Shown piece after piece: positions 26,077 through 33,661 of a stretch of DNA of 39,350 bases (position 1 is its first letter; every line of letters starts with the position of its first letter). The notes under the pieces are model-generated. The model saw only the letters and a program-made list of their open reading frames with translations. It had not been told where the DNA came from and searched no databases. Source of the DNA: Clostridia bacterium (lineage in GTDB: Bacteria > Bacillota > Clostridia > Oscillospirales > Acutalibacteraceae); assembly GCA_017516315.1 (NCBI GenBank), contig JAFXDE010000040.1, positions 1 through 39,350 on the forward strand. Direction: 5' to 3'. Position numbers and translations under genes: made by a program.

Positions 26077-26646
26077 TTACTTTATTTCGTATATTTTATA
26101 ATCTGTAATTATCGTATCTAATCTTATGTCATATTTATCACGGGGAAGCTCATCACAAAAGCATTCCTCATAGCATAAGCCTACAGTAGCTCCCTTGAAG
26201 CTACTTAAAAATCGGTCATAATAACCTCCGCCGTAGCCGAGACGGTAACCGTCTTTATCCATAGCGAGGGCTGGAACAATACACAAGGAATTATCTGAAG
26301 CGTATGCTTTTTCGCAAGAGCTGATATCAGGCTCCTTCAAAGAAAACATTCCCTCTTCAAGTGAGCTGTCCGTATCATCGATAAAGTAAAAATCCATTGC
26401 TCCCTTTTTGTCCGTACACTTCGGCAGGGCAACCTTTTTACCTTCTGAAAGAGCGTAATGAATTATTTTTAATGTATCAGCTTCACTTCCGACGGAGAAG
26501 TACGCAAAAATAATATCTGCACATCTGAAAAATTCACTTTCCACAGTAAGGTTAAAAATTTTATTATCCTTATCCTCACTTTTAGCTGTGCCCCGTACTG
26601 CTCTGAATTTATCTCTCAGAATCTTTTTATCTTCATTCATATACAT
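26077..26646 (-). CDS. 5-formyltetrahydrofolate cyclo-ligase
   Basis: This 189-residue protein belongs to the 5-formyltetrahydrofolate cyclo-ligase family, which converts 5-formyl-THF to 5,10-methenyl-THF using ATP. The strong signature GYRLGYGGGYYDRFLSSF lies near residues 131-148. The N-terminal KKILRDKFRAVRG supplies ATP-binding basic residues. The gene overlaps the stop of the DJ-1 gene by about 10 nt; the start is the ATG at 26646, with ATG at 26640 as an alternative. It lies 13 nt before mltG. Folate recycling is metabolically close to ThyX, which uses methylene-THF and is encoded about 3.5 kb away. Confidence 0.95.
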   Translation of the reverse strand: MYMNEDKKILRDKFRAVRGTAKSEDKDNKIFNLTVESEFFRCADIIFAYFSVGSEADTLKIIHYALSEGKKVALPKCTDKKGAMDFYFIDDTDSSLEEGMFSLKEPDISSCEKAYASDNSLCIVPALAMDKDGYRLGYGGGYYDRFLSSFKGATVGLCYEECFCDELPRDKYDIRLDTIITDYKIYEIK

Positions 26647-27179
26647 TGAATTGCTTTTCGGATTTCATCAGCCTTATCAGCTCCCGAAAGATAGGAAACT
26701 ATTTCAAGTCCGAAATCTACAGCAACACCGGCGCCCTTTGCAGTGATTATGTTTCCGTCACGGACAACATGCTTTTTACTGATTTCGGCACCGTCAAGGT
26801 CCTTCTCAAAGCCGGGATAAGCTATAGCCTCCTTACCTCTGAGTAAGCCTTTGTGTCCTAGAATAGAAGGTGCGGCACAGATAGCACATATAAGCTTTCC
26901 GTTTTCTGAAGCAAAGTCAACGGCATTCTGAACAGCTTTACTTTTTTCGAGATTGAGTGTACCGGGCATACCGCCGGGAAGGATTACGGCACTTAAATCA
27001 CTATCAAGCCTGATTTCATCGGCTGTACAGTCACACTCGACCTTGATGCCGTGAGCGCCGCATATAAGTGTATTATCAACTCCGACAGTTTTAAGCTCAA
27101 GACCGGCTCTTCTTATCATATCAACAGCTGCAAGAGCTTCGACTTCCTCGAAGCCGTCTGCAAGAAAACAGTAAATCAT
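26637..27179 (-). CDS. DJ-1/PfpI family protein (YajL-like)
   Basis: This 180-residue protein is of the DJ-1 subgroup of the DJ-1/PfpI superfamily. The nucleophile elbow is LICAICAAPSIL, with the second cysteine reactive, and the conserved glutamate lies in FLADGFEEVEALA near residue 11. HVVRDGNIITAKGAG near the C-terminus is also typical. Relatives are reported as redox chaperones or glyoxalase/deglycase enzymes, and these functions are debated. The length matches DJ-1 (about 190). The ATG has AAGGAGA upstream. Neighbours give no clear substrate clue. Confidence 0.92.
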   Translation of the reverse strand: MIYCFLADGFEEVEALAAVDMIRRAGLELKTVGVDNTLICGAHGIKVECDCTADEIRLDSDLSAVILPGGMPGTLNLEKSKAVQNAVDFASENGKLICAICAAPSILGHKGLLRGKEAIAYPGFEKDLDGAEISKKHVVRDGNIITAKGAGVAVDFGLEIVSYLSGADKADEIRKAIQCI

Positions 27180-27191
27180 TTCAATTCTCCT

Positions 27192-28010
27192 TTAATCAAG
27201 TGCAATATTCATATATATACCGTCAGCAGTATAATCCTTAAGACGGTTATCAGCGAAATAAACCATACCGAATCTGTTCTCCCTGCATTCGCAGAAATCA
27301 CTCAAATCGTAAGGCGAAACAATAGAAGCACCTGCTGATAGTTTGCTGAGAAGCTTTTTAGTATTATCAGCTAAATTCTCGTCAGAGCTTATATATTCAA
27401 GCACTTCTTTATTCGCTTCATCAATTATAATATAGCTGTCACATGTATTGTTAATAACCTTGTATCCCGCATAATTCAGACAGGAAAAAGCATATTTCCA
27501 TTCATCTTCACCGAAACAGAAAAACGGAACGGAGATTTCTTTTCTTGCCCTGAGATACTCGGAAAAATCAGCTGATTCTTCTATTAATCCCGAATTCTTA
27601 CCGCCGAATGTTGAAACGAAATTTCTCATAACAGCTTCAAAGCCGAATCTCGCATAATAACCGTAAAGACCTTCATCGGCAGGAACGAGACAGATAAAAG
27701 ACAAGCCTTTTTCTTTTACATATTCACGAGCCTGTCGGATAAGCTCAGCCATAAGACCCTTACCGCGATGCTTTTTATCGGTAGCAGCAGCGTACAGATA
27801 CCTTCCTTCGAAAACCTTACCGTCAGCCGTAATGTATCCCTTAAGAAGATACAGCACAGAAATAACATCTCCGTCCGAAATTTCAGCGAAGCATTCAGCA
27901 GGAGTGTAGTCAAAATCAAAAAGAAGATTTATATATTCGTCATCGTCTCCGAAGGTTTCAGACCAAAGCTTTTTAAGAGAAGGAGTGTACTCCTTTACAT
28001 CAATCAGCAT
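27192..28010 (-). CDS. GNAT family N-acetyltransferase
   Basis: This 272-residue protein carries a GNAT domain in its N-terminal 150 residues. The acetyl-CoA motif A is YLYAAATDKKHRGKGLMAEL, with the R/Q-x-x-G-x-G/A loop as HRGKGL, followed by LVPADEGLYGYYARFGF, the motif B region. The C-terminal 120 residues have no recognised motif; two-domain GNAT proteins with an extended C-terminus are common in Clostridia. The substrate is unknown. It overlaps the end of the DUF2156 gene and lies 12 nt before the DJ-1 gene, so all three are likely co-transcribed. Confidence 0.88.
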   Translation of the reverse strand: MLIDVKEYTPSLKKLWSETFGDDDEYINLLFDFDYTPAECFAEISDGDVISVLYLLKGYITADGKVFEGRYLYAAATDKKHRGKGLMAELIRQAREYVKEKGLSFICLVPADEGLYGYYARFGFEAVMRNFVSTFGGKNSGLIEESADFSEYLRARKEISVPFFCFGEDEWKYAFSCLNYAGYKVINNTCDSYIIIDEANKEVLEYISSDENLADNTKKLLSKLSAGASIVSPYDLSDFCECRENRFGMVYFADNRLKDYTADGIYMNIALD

Positions 28011-28896
28011 TAATTAACCACGCCTCATATTTTTCCGGAAGAAATTCGGGATAGTAAGAAAGCTTAGCCTTTCTAAGGTTTTCGAGTCCCAAATCGTCTT
28101 CTCTGTCTATATACTTATAATCAGACAGCTCCTTTTCGACAAACTGCTGATTAATCATAGGATAGGCTCCTCTGATATTCGAAAAAGCCTTTTCGAAATG
28201 GACACAGAAGGTGTCGCTTCTTATCTGTGCGCCCATAGCAAAGGCTACAACCTTACCGTCTACTCTTAGCACGGCACCCTTACAGTCAAGCTCACTGAAG
28301 TTTTCAAATACCCGTCTGATAATCTGTAATTCCTTCTCGAGGTCCTCGCTGTAAAGACTGCCGCTGGTCTGAAGCCATTCGACATTCATATTATAGCATT
28401 CTTCGATATTATCGGGTGTCATGCTTTCGTAGGACCAGTTATAGTTCTTTTTGAAAAAGGATATATGATTTCTCTTAGGCTGATACTTTTTACCCGCGAG
28501 ATTTATCAGATCCTCACTCTTATATATATAATCGGAGCCGTCTCTGTCAAGCTCGATATTAAACATATCACCGTACAGACCGTCAAGCTCCTTTGCTTCA
28601 TTGCTGCCCACACCAAAGAAATAACAAGGTGCGCTCTGAAGCCTCATATCATCAATTATCAGTGAAATAACCCGTCTGATATCACCCATACCTACAGGAT
28701 AACAGTATCCGATCGTGTCTCCCGTAAAGCATCGTGTAACGAGAAAGCCTTCTACATCGGCGATTTCCAGTCGCATCTTTGCAGTGTAAGCAAAAATATT
28801 AGAAAAGGAATACTCACAGGTTAAATCATCACGGACAGATAACCTTTCTTTTACCCACAGCTTATCGCTGATCTCGGGCTTTCGGAAATCAATCAT
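28000..28896 (-). CDS. DUF2156 (LPG synthetase C-terminal-like) protein
   Basis: This 298-residue protein resembles DUF2156, a GNAT-like double domain related to the lysyl/alanyl-phosphatidylglycerol synthase C-terminal domain and to FemX-like aminoacyl transferases. Recognisable features are KKYQPKRNHISFFKKNYN, the IRRVFENFSELDCKGAVLRV stretch and the C-terminal DLGLENLRKAKLSYYPEF. There are no membrane segments, so it is a soluble enzyme. Its acceptor is unknown. I chose the ATG at 28896, which overlaps the stop of the kinase gene and has AAAGGAAG upstream. A frame extending to 28926 lies inside that gene. Confidence 0.85.
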   Translation of the reverse strand: MIDFRKPEISDKLWVKERLSVRDDLTCEYSFSNIFAYTAKMRLEIADVEGFLVTRCFTGDTIGYCYPVGMGDIRRVISLIIDDMRLQSAPCYFFGVGSNEAKELDGLYGDMFNIELDRDGSDYIYKSEDLINLAGKKYQPKRNHISFFKKNYNWSYESMTPDNIEECYNMNVEWLQTSGSLYSEDLEKELQIIRRVFENFSELDCKGAVLRVDGKVVAFAMGAQIRSDTFCVHFEKAFSNIRGAYPMINQQFVEKELSDYKYIDREDDLGLENLRKAKLSYYPEFLPEKYEAWLINAD

Positions 28897-29563
28897 TATT
28901 AAATAGCTTCCTTTCGACCGTAGCACAAACCATTTCTGAAATAAATTCTACAGTAAAAGGTTCGCCGTTTTCACCACATTTTATTACTTCCCAGCCTAAT
29001 TTTTCAGCCGCATATTTAGCCGCCTTATGGCAGGAAACGAGATAATCAACATCTCTTTCGTGTACATCCTTTTTATTTTCATCACCTGAATAACGCTTAA
29101 GCAGGAGCTTTTGAGAAATATCGACAGGCATCTGAAGATAGATAACGCAATCAGGCTCGGGAACGCCTATTTTTTTATATTCAAACTCAAAGAGCCAATC
29201 AAGATAGCTGTCCCATTCATCCTCGGGAAGCTTAGTCATCTGATGAGCCGCGTTTGATGTGGTATATCTGTTAGCGACAGTAATTTTATCCGATTCGTAC
29301 TCCTTCTGCCAATGCTTCTTAAAGCTGGCATAACGGTCAACAGCATAAAAGGTAGAGGCGGCATAAGCGTTTACATCGGAAGGCTTATCTCCCAGCTCAC
29401 CGCCAAGATACATTTTTACCAGTGTGCTTGAGCTGTCGGAATAAAAGGGCAGGTCAAGATTATAAATGTCATAACCCTTATTTTTGAGGTACTCCGATAA
29501 AAGCTCAGCCTGAGTAGCCTTGCCGCTTCCGTCGAGGCCCTCAATAACTATCATTCTTCCCAT
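28889..29563 (-). CDS. Thymidylate kinase-like deoxynucleotide kinase
   Basis: This 224-residue protein is a thymidylate-kinase-like P-loop kinase. The N-terminal P-loop is IEGLDGSGKATQAELL. STFYAVDRYASF and TVANRYTTSNAAHQ carry the DR and nucleotide-binding regions. VDISQKLLLKRYSG lies near the lid. Its role would be phosphorylation of dTMP to dTDP. Divergence in the central region leaves another dNMP as a possible substrate. I chose the ATG at 29563 with GAGAGGTG upstream; a frame to 29596 would enter the cupin gene. The divergent thyX nearby supports a role in dTTP supply. Confidence 0.85.
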   Translation of the reverse strand: MGRMIVIEGLDGSGKATQAELLSEYLKNKGYDIYNLDLPFYSDSSSTLVKMYLGGELGDKPSDVNAYAASTFYAVDRYASFKKHWQKEYESDKITVANRYTTSNAAHQMTKLPEDEWDSYLDWLFEFEYKKIGVPEPDCVIYLQMPVDISQKLLLKRYSGDENKKDVHERDVDYLVSCHKAAKYAAEKLGWEVIKCGENGEPFTVEFISEMVCATVERKLFNND

Positions 29564-29573
29564 AAGGCACCTC

Positions 29574-29924
29574 TCAGTAAGTAAGAATAACTGCAAAGAT
29601 TACGAGAGTTTCATCCTTGCTTTCGTTAGCGATTGAATGCTCCTGTCCGGAAAGACAGACACAGCTGTCACCGGCATTGAGAATTTCAGTTTTACCGTTA
29701 TCGTTGTATGTAGCAGTGCCTTCAATAATATAGAAAATTTCTTCTTCGTTCTCGTGGATATGCGCACCGATGGAGCTTCCGGGTTCGAGAGTAATAGTAG
29801 CTACAAGTCGCGAAGCGCCCTTATATTCTCCTTTATCCAAAACGTTTCTGATAAGAGCACTGCCGTTACCGCCGCGCATTTGAACCTTCACATCTGTGGT
29901 CATATTATCGTTTCTTTTAATCAT
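29574..29924 (-). CDS. Cupin domain protein
   Basis: This protein of about 116 residues is a single cupin_2 barrel. The first metal motif is GAHIHENEEEIFYIIEG and the second includes CLSGQEHSIANES, with the histidines and glutamate expected of a metal site. Small cupins may be isomerases, dioxygenases or binding proteins, so the function is not assigned. It is the first gene of the long minus-strand array and has the promoter at 29,965-29,993 just upstream. The ATG at 29924 has AGGGG about 11 bases upstream; a GTG at 29933 and an ATG at 29903 are alternatives. Confidence 0.85.
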   Translation of the reverse strand: MIKRNDNMTTDVKVQMRGGNGSALIRNVLDKGEYKGASRLVATITLEPGSSIGAHIHENEEEIFYIIEGTATYNDNGKTEILNAGDSCVCLSGQEHSIANESKDETLVIFAVILTY

Positions 29925-29964
29925 AATTCGCACTACCCCTATTGTAATTTTGATATTCTATATG

Positions 29965-29993
29965 ATTATAGCAAGTATTTACATTTTAATCAA
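29965..29993 (-). promoter_or_regulatory. Sigma-A promoter for the minus-strand array
   Basis: The minus strand reads TTGATT (29988-29993), a 17-nt spacer and TATAAT (29965-29970), a near-consensus promoter about 35-40 nt upstream of the cupin start. It is the only strong promoter I found for the downstream 30-kb gene array, although internal promoters may exist. Confidence 0.8.
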
Positions 29994-30018
29994 TGACTTT
30001 TTATTAATTTTTTCTCTC

Positions 30019-30033
30019 ATTTAGTGTTAATTT
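30019..30033. repeat. 15-nt motif shared with the murC/dpaA control region (copy 1)
   Basis: ATTTAGTGTTAATTT occurs here, about 20 nt upstream of the thyX -35 element, and again exactly at 33,636-33,650. It lies between the divergent array and thyX promoters. It may be a protein binding site, or a chance match in AT-rich DNA. Confidence 0.45.
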
Positions 30034-30053
30034 TACTATAAAATCAAAAAAGA

Positions 30054-30082
30054 TTGACAAATATAATTTAATGACTTAAAAT
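30054..30082 (+). promoter_or_regulatory. Sigma-A promoter for thyX
   Basis: TTGACA (30054-30059), a 17-nt spacer and TAAAAT (30077-30082) form a strong promoter about 40 nt upstream of the thyX ATG. It is divergent from the array promoter; the two -35 elements are about 60 nt apart. Confidence 0.8.
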
Positions 30083-30122
30083 AGAGTAGAAAATATGAAC
30101 AATAACAGGAAGTGATATTACG

Positions 30123-31490
30123 ATGAAAAACGGCGTTTATCTTATAGGTATTTCAGATTGTGACGAAAAGGTCTGTGCAGCCGCAGGCAGAATTTCCACT
30201 CAGAACGGTACAGCCCTGGAAATATTCGAAAAATCCCAGGATAAAGAAAAAAATACTAAGCTTATCGGAAAGGTAACAGCCTCCGGCCACACCTCTACTA
30301 TCGAGCATGTATTCTTTAATCTTGCCTTCGAAAATGTTTCCGTAGTCGTAGAGCAGTTTCTTATAGAATTCAGACTCGCATCATTTACGGTAAAATCCCG
30401 TCGTTATGTAGATTTTGCTTCATCAGGCTACTTTATGCCCGAATTTAAAAATGAAGAGGACAAAGCTCTTTACACCGAAACTATGGAAAGCCTTTTCGGC
30501 GCTTACTCAGATTTGACCGACAGAGGTATACCGAAGGAAGATGCCCGCTTCGTTCTCCCCTACTGCTTCTACAGTAATTTCCTTTGTTCTCTCGGAGGCA
30601 GAGAGCTTATAAATCTTCTCAACGCTATGCTTTACGGCCGCGGAAGAAAAATCAAAGAAATTTATGAGCTTGGTCTCTCTCTTTACGAGCAGTGTAAAGA
30701 AAAGACACCCGGTATCTTCACCGATTTCGAAAAGAAGGGTGAAAAATATAACGATGATATGTCCTTCGGTTTCGACGAAGAAAAGGAAACGGAAAGCTCC
30801 TCTGAGCTGTGCGAAATTCTTTCATACACTCTCGACGGCGAAAAGAACATAGCGAGAGCTGCACTGATAGAAAAATATAACTACTCTCCGTCACAGACAG
30901 AAAAAATTATAAGCGAAAGAGAAAATGTTTTAAAAATTCTCGAGGCTGTAACCAAATCCTCAAGAGCCAGAGCTTTAGAGCATTTCACCTGCACTGTAAG
31001 ATTCAATAAGGTTTCACTTGCCTGCCTGACTCATTTCGCAAGACACAGAATACAGAGCATAGCTATCCCTGAGCTTATCCGTGCCGACAGAGAAAGCTAT
31101 GTTATCCCCGAAACTGTTAAGGCCGACAAAGAAGCACTGGCCGTTTATACGGAATGCTTCGATAAAATGAAAAAGCTTTATGCCGATTTCAAAGCTAAGG
31201 GATATGATGTATCTGCTCTCGTTTATCTCGTTTTAAGCGGTAATACTCTCGATTTCGTCACTACTATGAACGCCCGAGAAATGATGCTCTTCTTTAAGCT
31301 CAGAAGCTGTACAAGAGCACAGTGGGAAATACAGGAATTCGCTGTTGATTTCCTTAAAAAGCTTCGTAAAATCGCTCCCGATCTGTTTTCCTTCTACGGA
31401 CCGAGCTGTTTTGCTACCGGCTTCTGTCCTGAAGGCAGAATGACCTGCGGAAGAGCAACGGAAATCAAAGAAAAATTCAAAGCTTTATAA
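30123..31490 (+). CDS. thyX: Tandem-domain flavin-dependent thymidylate synthase ThyX
   Basis: This 455-residue protein is about twice the length of ordinary ThyX (about 220) and consists of two ThyX-like domains. ThyX methylates dUMP to dTMP using methylene-THF and FAD. Half one (1-210) has HTSTIEH at 56-62, EFRLASFTVKSRRY at 82-95 and ARFVLP at 141-146. Half two (about 275-445) has ARHRIQS at 306-312 and NAREMMLFFKLRSCTRAQWE at 383-402. The signature RHRx7S is split: half one keeps the serine, Arg and Tyr end, half two keeps the RHR. A single composite active site is therefore likely. The start has AGGAAGTG seven bases upstream. Confidence 0.93.
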   Translation: MKNGVYLIGISDCDEKVCAAAGRISTQNGTALEIFEKSQDKEKNTKLIGKVTASGHTSTIEHVFFNLAFENVSVVVEQFLIEFRLASFTVKSRRYVDFASSGYFMPEFKNEEDKALYTETMESLFGAYSDLTDRGIPKEDARFVLPYCFYSNFLCSLGGRELINLLNAMLYGRGRKIKEIYELGLSLYEQCKEKTPGIFTDFEKKGEKYNDDMSFGFDEEKETESSSELCEILSYTLDGEKNIARAALIEKYNYSPSQTEKIISERENVLKILEAVTKSSRARALEHFTCTVRFNKVSLACLTHFARHRIQSIAIPELIRADRESYVIPETVKADKEALAVYTECFDKMKKLYADFKAKGYDVSALVYLVLSGNTLDFVTTMNAREMMLFFKLRSCTRAQWEIQEFAVDFLKKLRKIAPDLFSFYGPSCFATGFCPEGRMTCGRATEIKEKFKAL

Positions 31491-31515
31491 GCTAATCTCT
31501 CTTTTAAATGCTGAA

Positions 31516-31551
31516 ACCACCGAAAATGCTGACGCATATCGGTGGTTTTTT
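31516..31551 (+). terminator. Terminator after thyX
   Basis: ACCACCGA (31516-31523) pairs with TCGGTGGT (31539-31546), with an inner ATGC/GCAT helix around a TGAC loop, followed by a run of T residues to 31551. It lies 25 nt after the thyX stop and separates it from the convergent gene. Confidence 0.9.
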
Positions 31552-31628
31552 ACTAGTTATCGTGAAGCTGTATCACATTTTAGAATACTGATTGTAGCTC
31601 CTCGGAAATCGCTGAGCATTATTTATAA

Positions 31629-32117
31629 TTAAGTCGATGCCGCTGCCGCATTCTGTGCAGCCATAACACAGTCAATAGCAAGAACTACAGCAAGTGAAAT
31701 TATTTCATCATTATCATTTTCTATCTCAAGCTCATAGCAATCGCCCCAGGTCATCCACTGCTTACTTATGGTTACTATATTTCTGCCCCTACAGCTTATT
31801 ACATAATCATGAGAAAAAAAGTCACCGTTTATCTCCCATCCGAGACCCTCAATAGTGTATTTGGGTCTGAAGAAAGAAAACTGCTTTACTATTTCCGCAG
31901 TCTCTTTTCCGTCAATATAAACGAAATAACGGGGTAAAAAGCTGAAAACCTTCTGAGCTATGAAAGCTACTTCCCTTCCCTGCATATCATTAATATGCAG
32001 CTTCTTTCCGAGAGAAAAAAATTCACCTTCGATTAAATATTTTTCTCTTCCCCATTCATCAAAAACCTTGAATTTATCATTCCAAGAAAAAACCTTTTGT
32101 CTGATGTAAAGCTTCAT
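31629..32117 (-). CDS. LURP-one-related (LOR/YxjI-like) protein
   Basis: This 162-residue protein resembles the LURP-one-related/YxjI family, which adopts a tubby-C-terminal-like beta barrel with a buried helix. Repeating strand patterns such as FKVFDEWGREKYLIEGEFF, GKKLHINDMQGREVAFI and YTIEGLGWEINGDFFSHD fit that family. The C-terminal SLAVVLAIDCVMAAQNAA is a hydrophobic helix like the central helix of the barrel. No enzymatic function is known. It has its own promoter, is convergent with thyX and lies downstream of dpaB. The start has GGAGGAAT upstream. Confidence 0.85.
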   Translation of the reverse strand: MKLYIRQKVFSWNDKFKVFDEWGREKYLIEGEFFSLGKKLHINDMQGREVAFIAQKVFSFLPRYFVYIDGKETAEIVKQFSFFRPKYTIEGLGWEINGDFFSHDYVISCRGRNIVTISKQWMTWGDCYELEIENDNDEIISLAVVLAIDCVMAAQNAAAAST

Positions 32118-32140
32118 AATATTCCTCCTTTTCCACTTCC

Positions 32141-32169
32141 ATTTTACATATCTTAATTAACACTGTCAA
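32141..32169 (-). promoter_or_regulatory. Sigma-A promoter for the LURP-one-like gene
   Basis: The minus strand reads TTGACA (32164-32169), a 17-nt spacer and TAAAAT (32141-32146), about 25 nt upstream of the ATG. The spacer contains AGTGTTAATT, the core of the motif also found near thyX and murC. Confidence 0.78.
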
Positions 32170-32178
32170 GAAAAACCG

Positions 32179-32751
32179 TTAAAAAATCATCGGCTCTATC
32201 TGCTTTCCCTCGAGAGCGTAAAATGCCGCTTCAAGCACTCTTTCGAAATCGCACACTACAGAATAAGGCTTGTTTACGCAATCATCCTGCCTCATAGGAA
32301 TAAAATAATAATTTTTATAATTAAGTAATGCACCGATGTTTTTAGCAGACGCAGAAAGTGCATCATTTGTTGAAACTCCGATTAAAACCGGCTTTTGATT
32401 TCTTAAATGAGATTTAACGGCCAGTGTAACGGGAGTATCGTAAATTCCCGACGCCAGCTTAGCCAGAGTATTACCCGTACAGGGAAGAACAATCATAAGA
32501 TCGGTCATTTTTTTCGGACCGATCGGTTCTGCAGCCTCGAGAGTTTTTATAACCTTTTTGTTTGTCAGCGACTCGATAGTGTCTATAAAATCCTTCGCCT
32601 TGCCGAAGCGTGTATCTAATTTCGAAGCATTGAAGGACATTATCGGCAAAATATCTATCCCTTCCGAAATTATATATTCCATTTGTGTAAGTGTTCTTTC
32701 AAATGTACAGAATGATCCGGTAATAGCGTAACCGAAGGTCAGCTTCTTCAT
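32179..32751 (-). CDS. dpaB: Dipicolinate synthase subunit B
   Basis: DpaB (SpoVFB) is a flavoprotein-like subunit that, with DpaA, makes dipicolinic acid from a lysine-pathway intermediate in the mother cell. The N-terminal MKKLTFGYAITGSFCTFERT, the middle VLPCTGNTLAKLASGIYDTP and GVSTNDALSASAKNIG match the family. The protein is 190 residues, a normal length. The ATG at 32749-32751 overlaps the dpaA stop (TGATG) with GGGGAG upstream; a TTG one codon earlier is less likely. Confidence 0.95.
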   Translation of the reverse strand: MKKLTFGYAITGSFCTFERTLTQMEYIISEGIDILPIMSFNASKLDTRFGKAKDFIDTIESLTNKKVIKTLEAAEPIGPKKMTDLMIVLPCTGNTLAKLASGIYDTPVTLAVKSHLRNQKPVLIGVSTNDALSASAKNIGALLNYKNYYFIPMRQDDCVNKPYSVVCDFERVLEAAFYALEGKQIEPMIF

Positions 32752-33590
32752 CAATCTCCCCCATTTCTCAGATTTATATGCTTAAGTGTGATTTCAGCTA
32801 ATTTTTCAGCGGCAGAGCGACTGAAATATCTGCCCGGTAATGCTCCGCCGTCAAAATAATCATTCTCTCTGTTTATAAAAAAAGCCTTATCCGCACCGAA
32901 AGGAGCAGAAGCAAGCTCAAAATATCTTCCCTTTATATGACTGACATCCTCTGCGGTAAAAATATTTACAGGTACCGTATTGAAAATATAATCAAAAAGG
33001 TACATAAAAGAGCTTATTTTATCTAAGTCTATTGTTTTATACCCCATACATTCGGCCTTTGAAAGCCTTAGCTTATTTCTTGCCGTAATATATACATCGC
33101 AGCCGACATTTTTAAGAGCCTGCGCCGTAAATTCAGCTACTCTGCCAAAGCCTGTAACAAGCGTTTTTTTATATCTTATATCCTCCTTAGTATTTTCCAT
33201 CAGAAGCTTTACCGCACCCAGACCGGTAAGATAAGCGTTATACTGAACCGTCTCCTCTGAGTCAAGATAATCAATAAAGGTTATTTCCTTTTCGTCCAGG
33301 TATGCCTTAAGAGTCTTTGGTATACTGCCTGCAAAAATCATATTGGTCTTGTCAGTTCTTTTTAAAACATCGTTAATTCTTATCGAAAGACTTTTATTTG
33401 AAGAGTAAATATTCTCCTTGTCTTTACTGAGAGGTACAGGCAGAATTATTATGTCCTTCTGCTTGATTCCGTTTATTTTTTCCGCCTCATCTGAGGAATT
33501 GATATATTTACATTTGAGTCCTTGTGCCGTAAGTATGCCGTAAAGCTCTCTCTGTCTGTCATCTCCGCCGATTATTATAGCGTTATTCAT
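32751..33590 (-). CDS. dpaA: Dipicolinate synthase subunit A
   Basis: DpaA (SpoVFA) is the Rossmann-fold oxidoreductase-like subunit of dipicolinate synthase, active late in sporulation to give spore heat resistance. The NAD-binding motif is TLVTGFGRVAEFTAQALKN near 145-163. QYNAYLTGLGAVKLLMEN and FELASAPFGADKAFF are also family-typical. At 279 residues the length is slightly below B. subtilis SpoVFA. The ATG at 33590 has CGGAGG about six bases upstream. It is divergent from murC, and the pair strongly suggests the organism forms spores. Confidence 0.95.
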   Translation of the reverse strand: MNNAIIIGGDDRQRELYGILTAQGLKCKYINSSDEAEKINGIKQKDIIILPVPLSKDKENIYSSNKSLSIRINDVLKRTDKTNMIFAGSIPKTLKAYLDEKEITFIDYLDSEETVQYNAYLTGLGAVKLLMENTKEDIRYKKTLVTGFGRVAEFTAQALKNVGCDVYITARNKLRLSKAECMGYKTIDLDKISSFMYLFDYIFNTVPVNIFTAEDVSHIKGRYFELASAPFGADKAFFINRENDYFDGGALPGRYFSRSAAEKLAEITLKHINLRNGGD

Positions 33591-33617
33591 AGCAACCTCC
33601 GTAAAGATGATATACCC

Positions 33618-33644
33618 TATAATATGTTGAAAAAAATTTAGTGT
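33618..33644 (-). promoter_or_regulatory. Sigma-K-like promoter upstream of dpaA
   Basis: The minus strand has AC at 33643-33644, a 16-nt spacer and CATATTATA at 33618-33626, which fits the sigma-K consensus of AC, 16-17 nt, then CATANNNTA. In B. subtilis spoVF (dpaAB) is sigma-K dependent. An overlapping sigma-A reading is TTAACA (33642-33647), 17 nt, TATTAT (33619-33624). Confidence 0.55.
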
Positions 33645-33650
33645 TAATTT
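33636..33650. repeat. 15-nt motif shared with the thyX control region (copy 2)
   Basis: ATTTAGTGTTAATTT is identical to the copy at 30,019-30,033. It overlaps the candidate dpaA -35 region and lies just upstream of the murC -35 element. A related AGTGTTTACT follows 18 nt further on at 33,658-33,667. Confidence 0.45.
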
Positions 33651-33661
33651 GCTGAAAAGTG

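Noticed and set aside
31562-31628. Possible terminator for the LURP-one-like gene on the minus strand
   Set aside because: Only short, mismatched stems (for example GTGA/TCAC) with no T tract on that strand.
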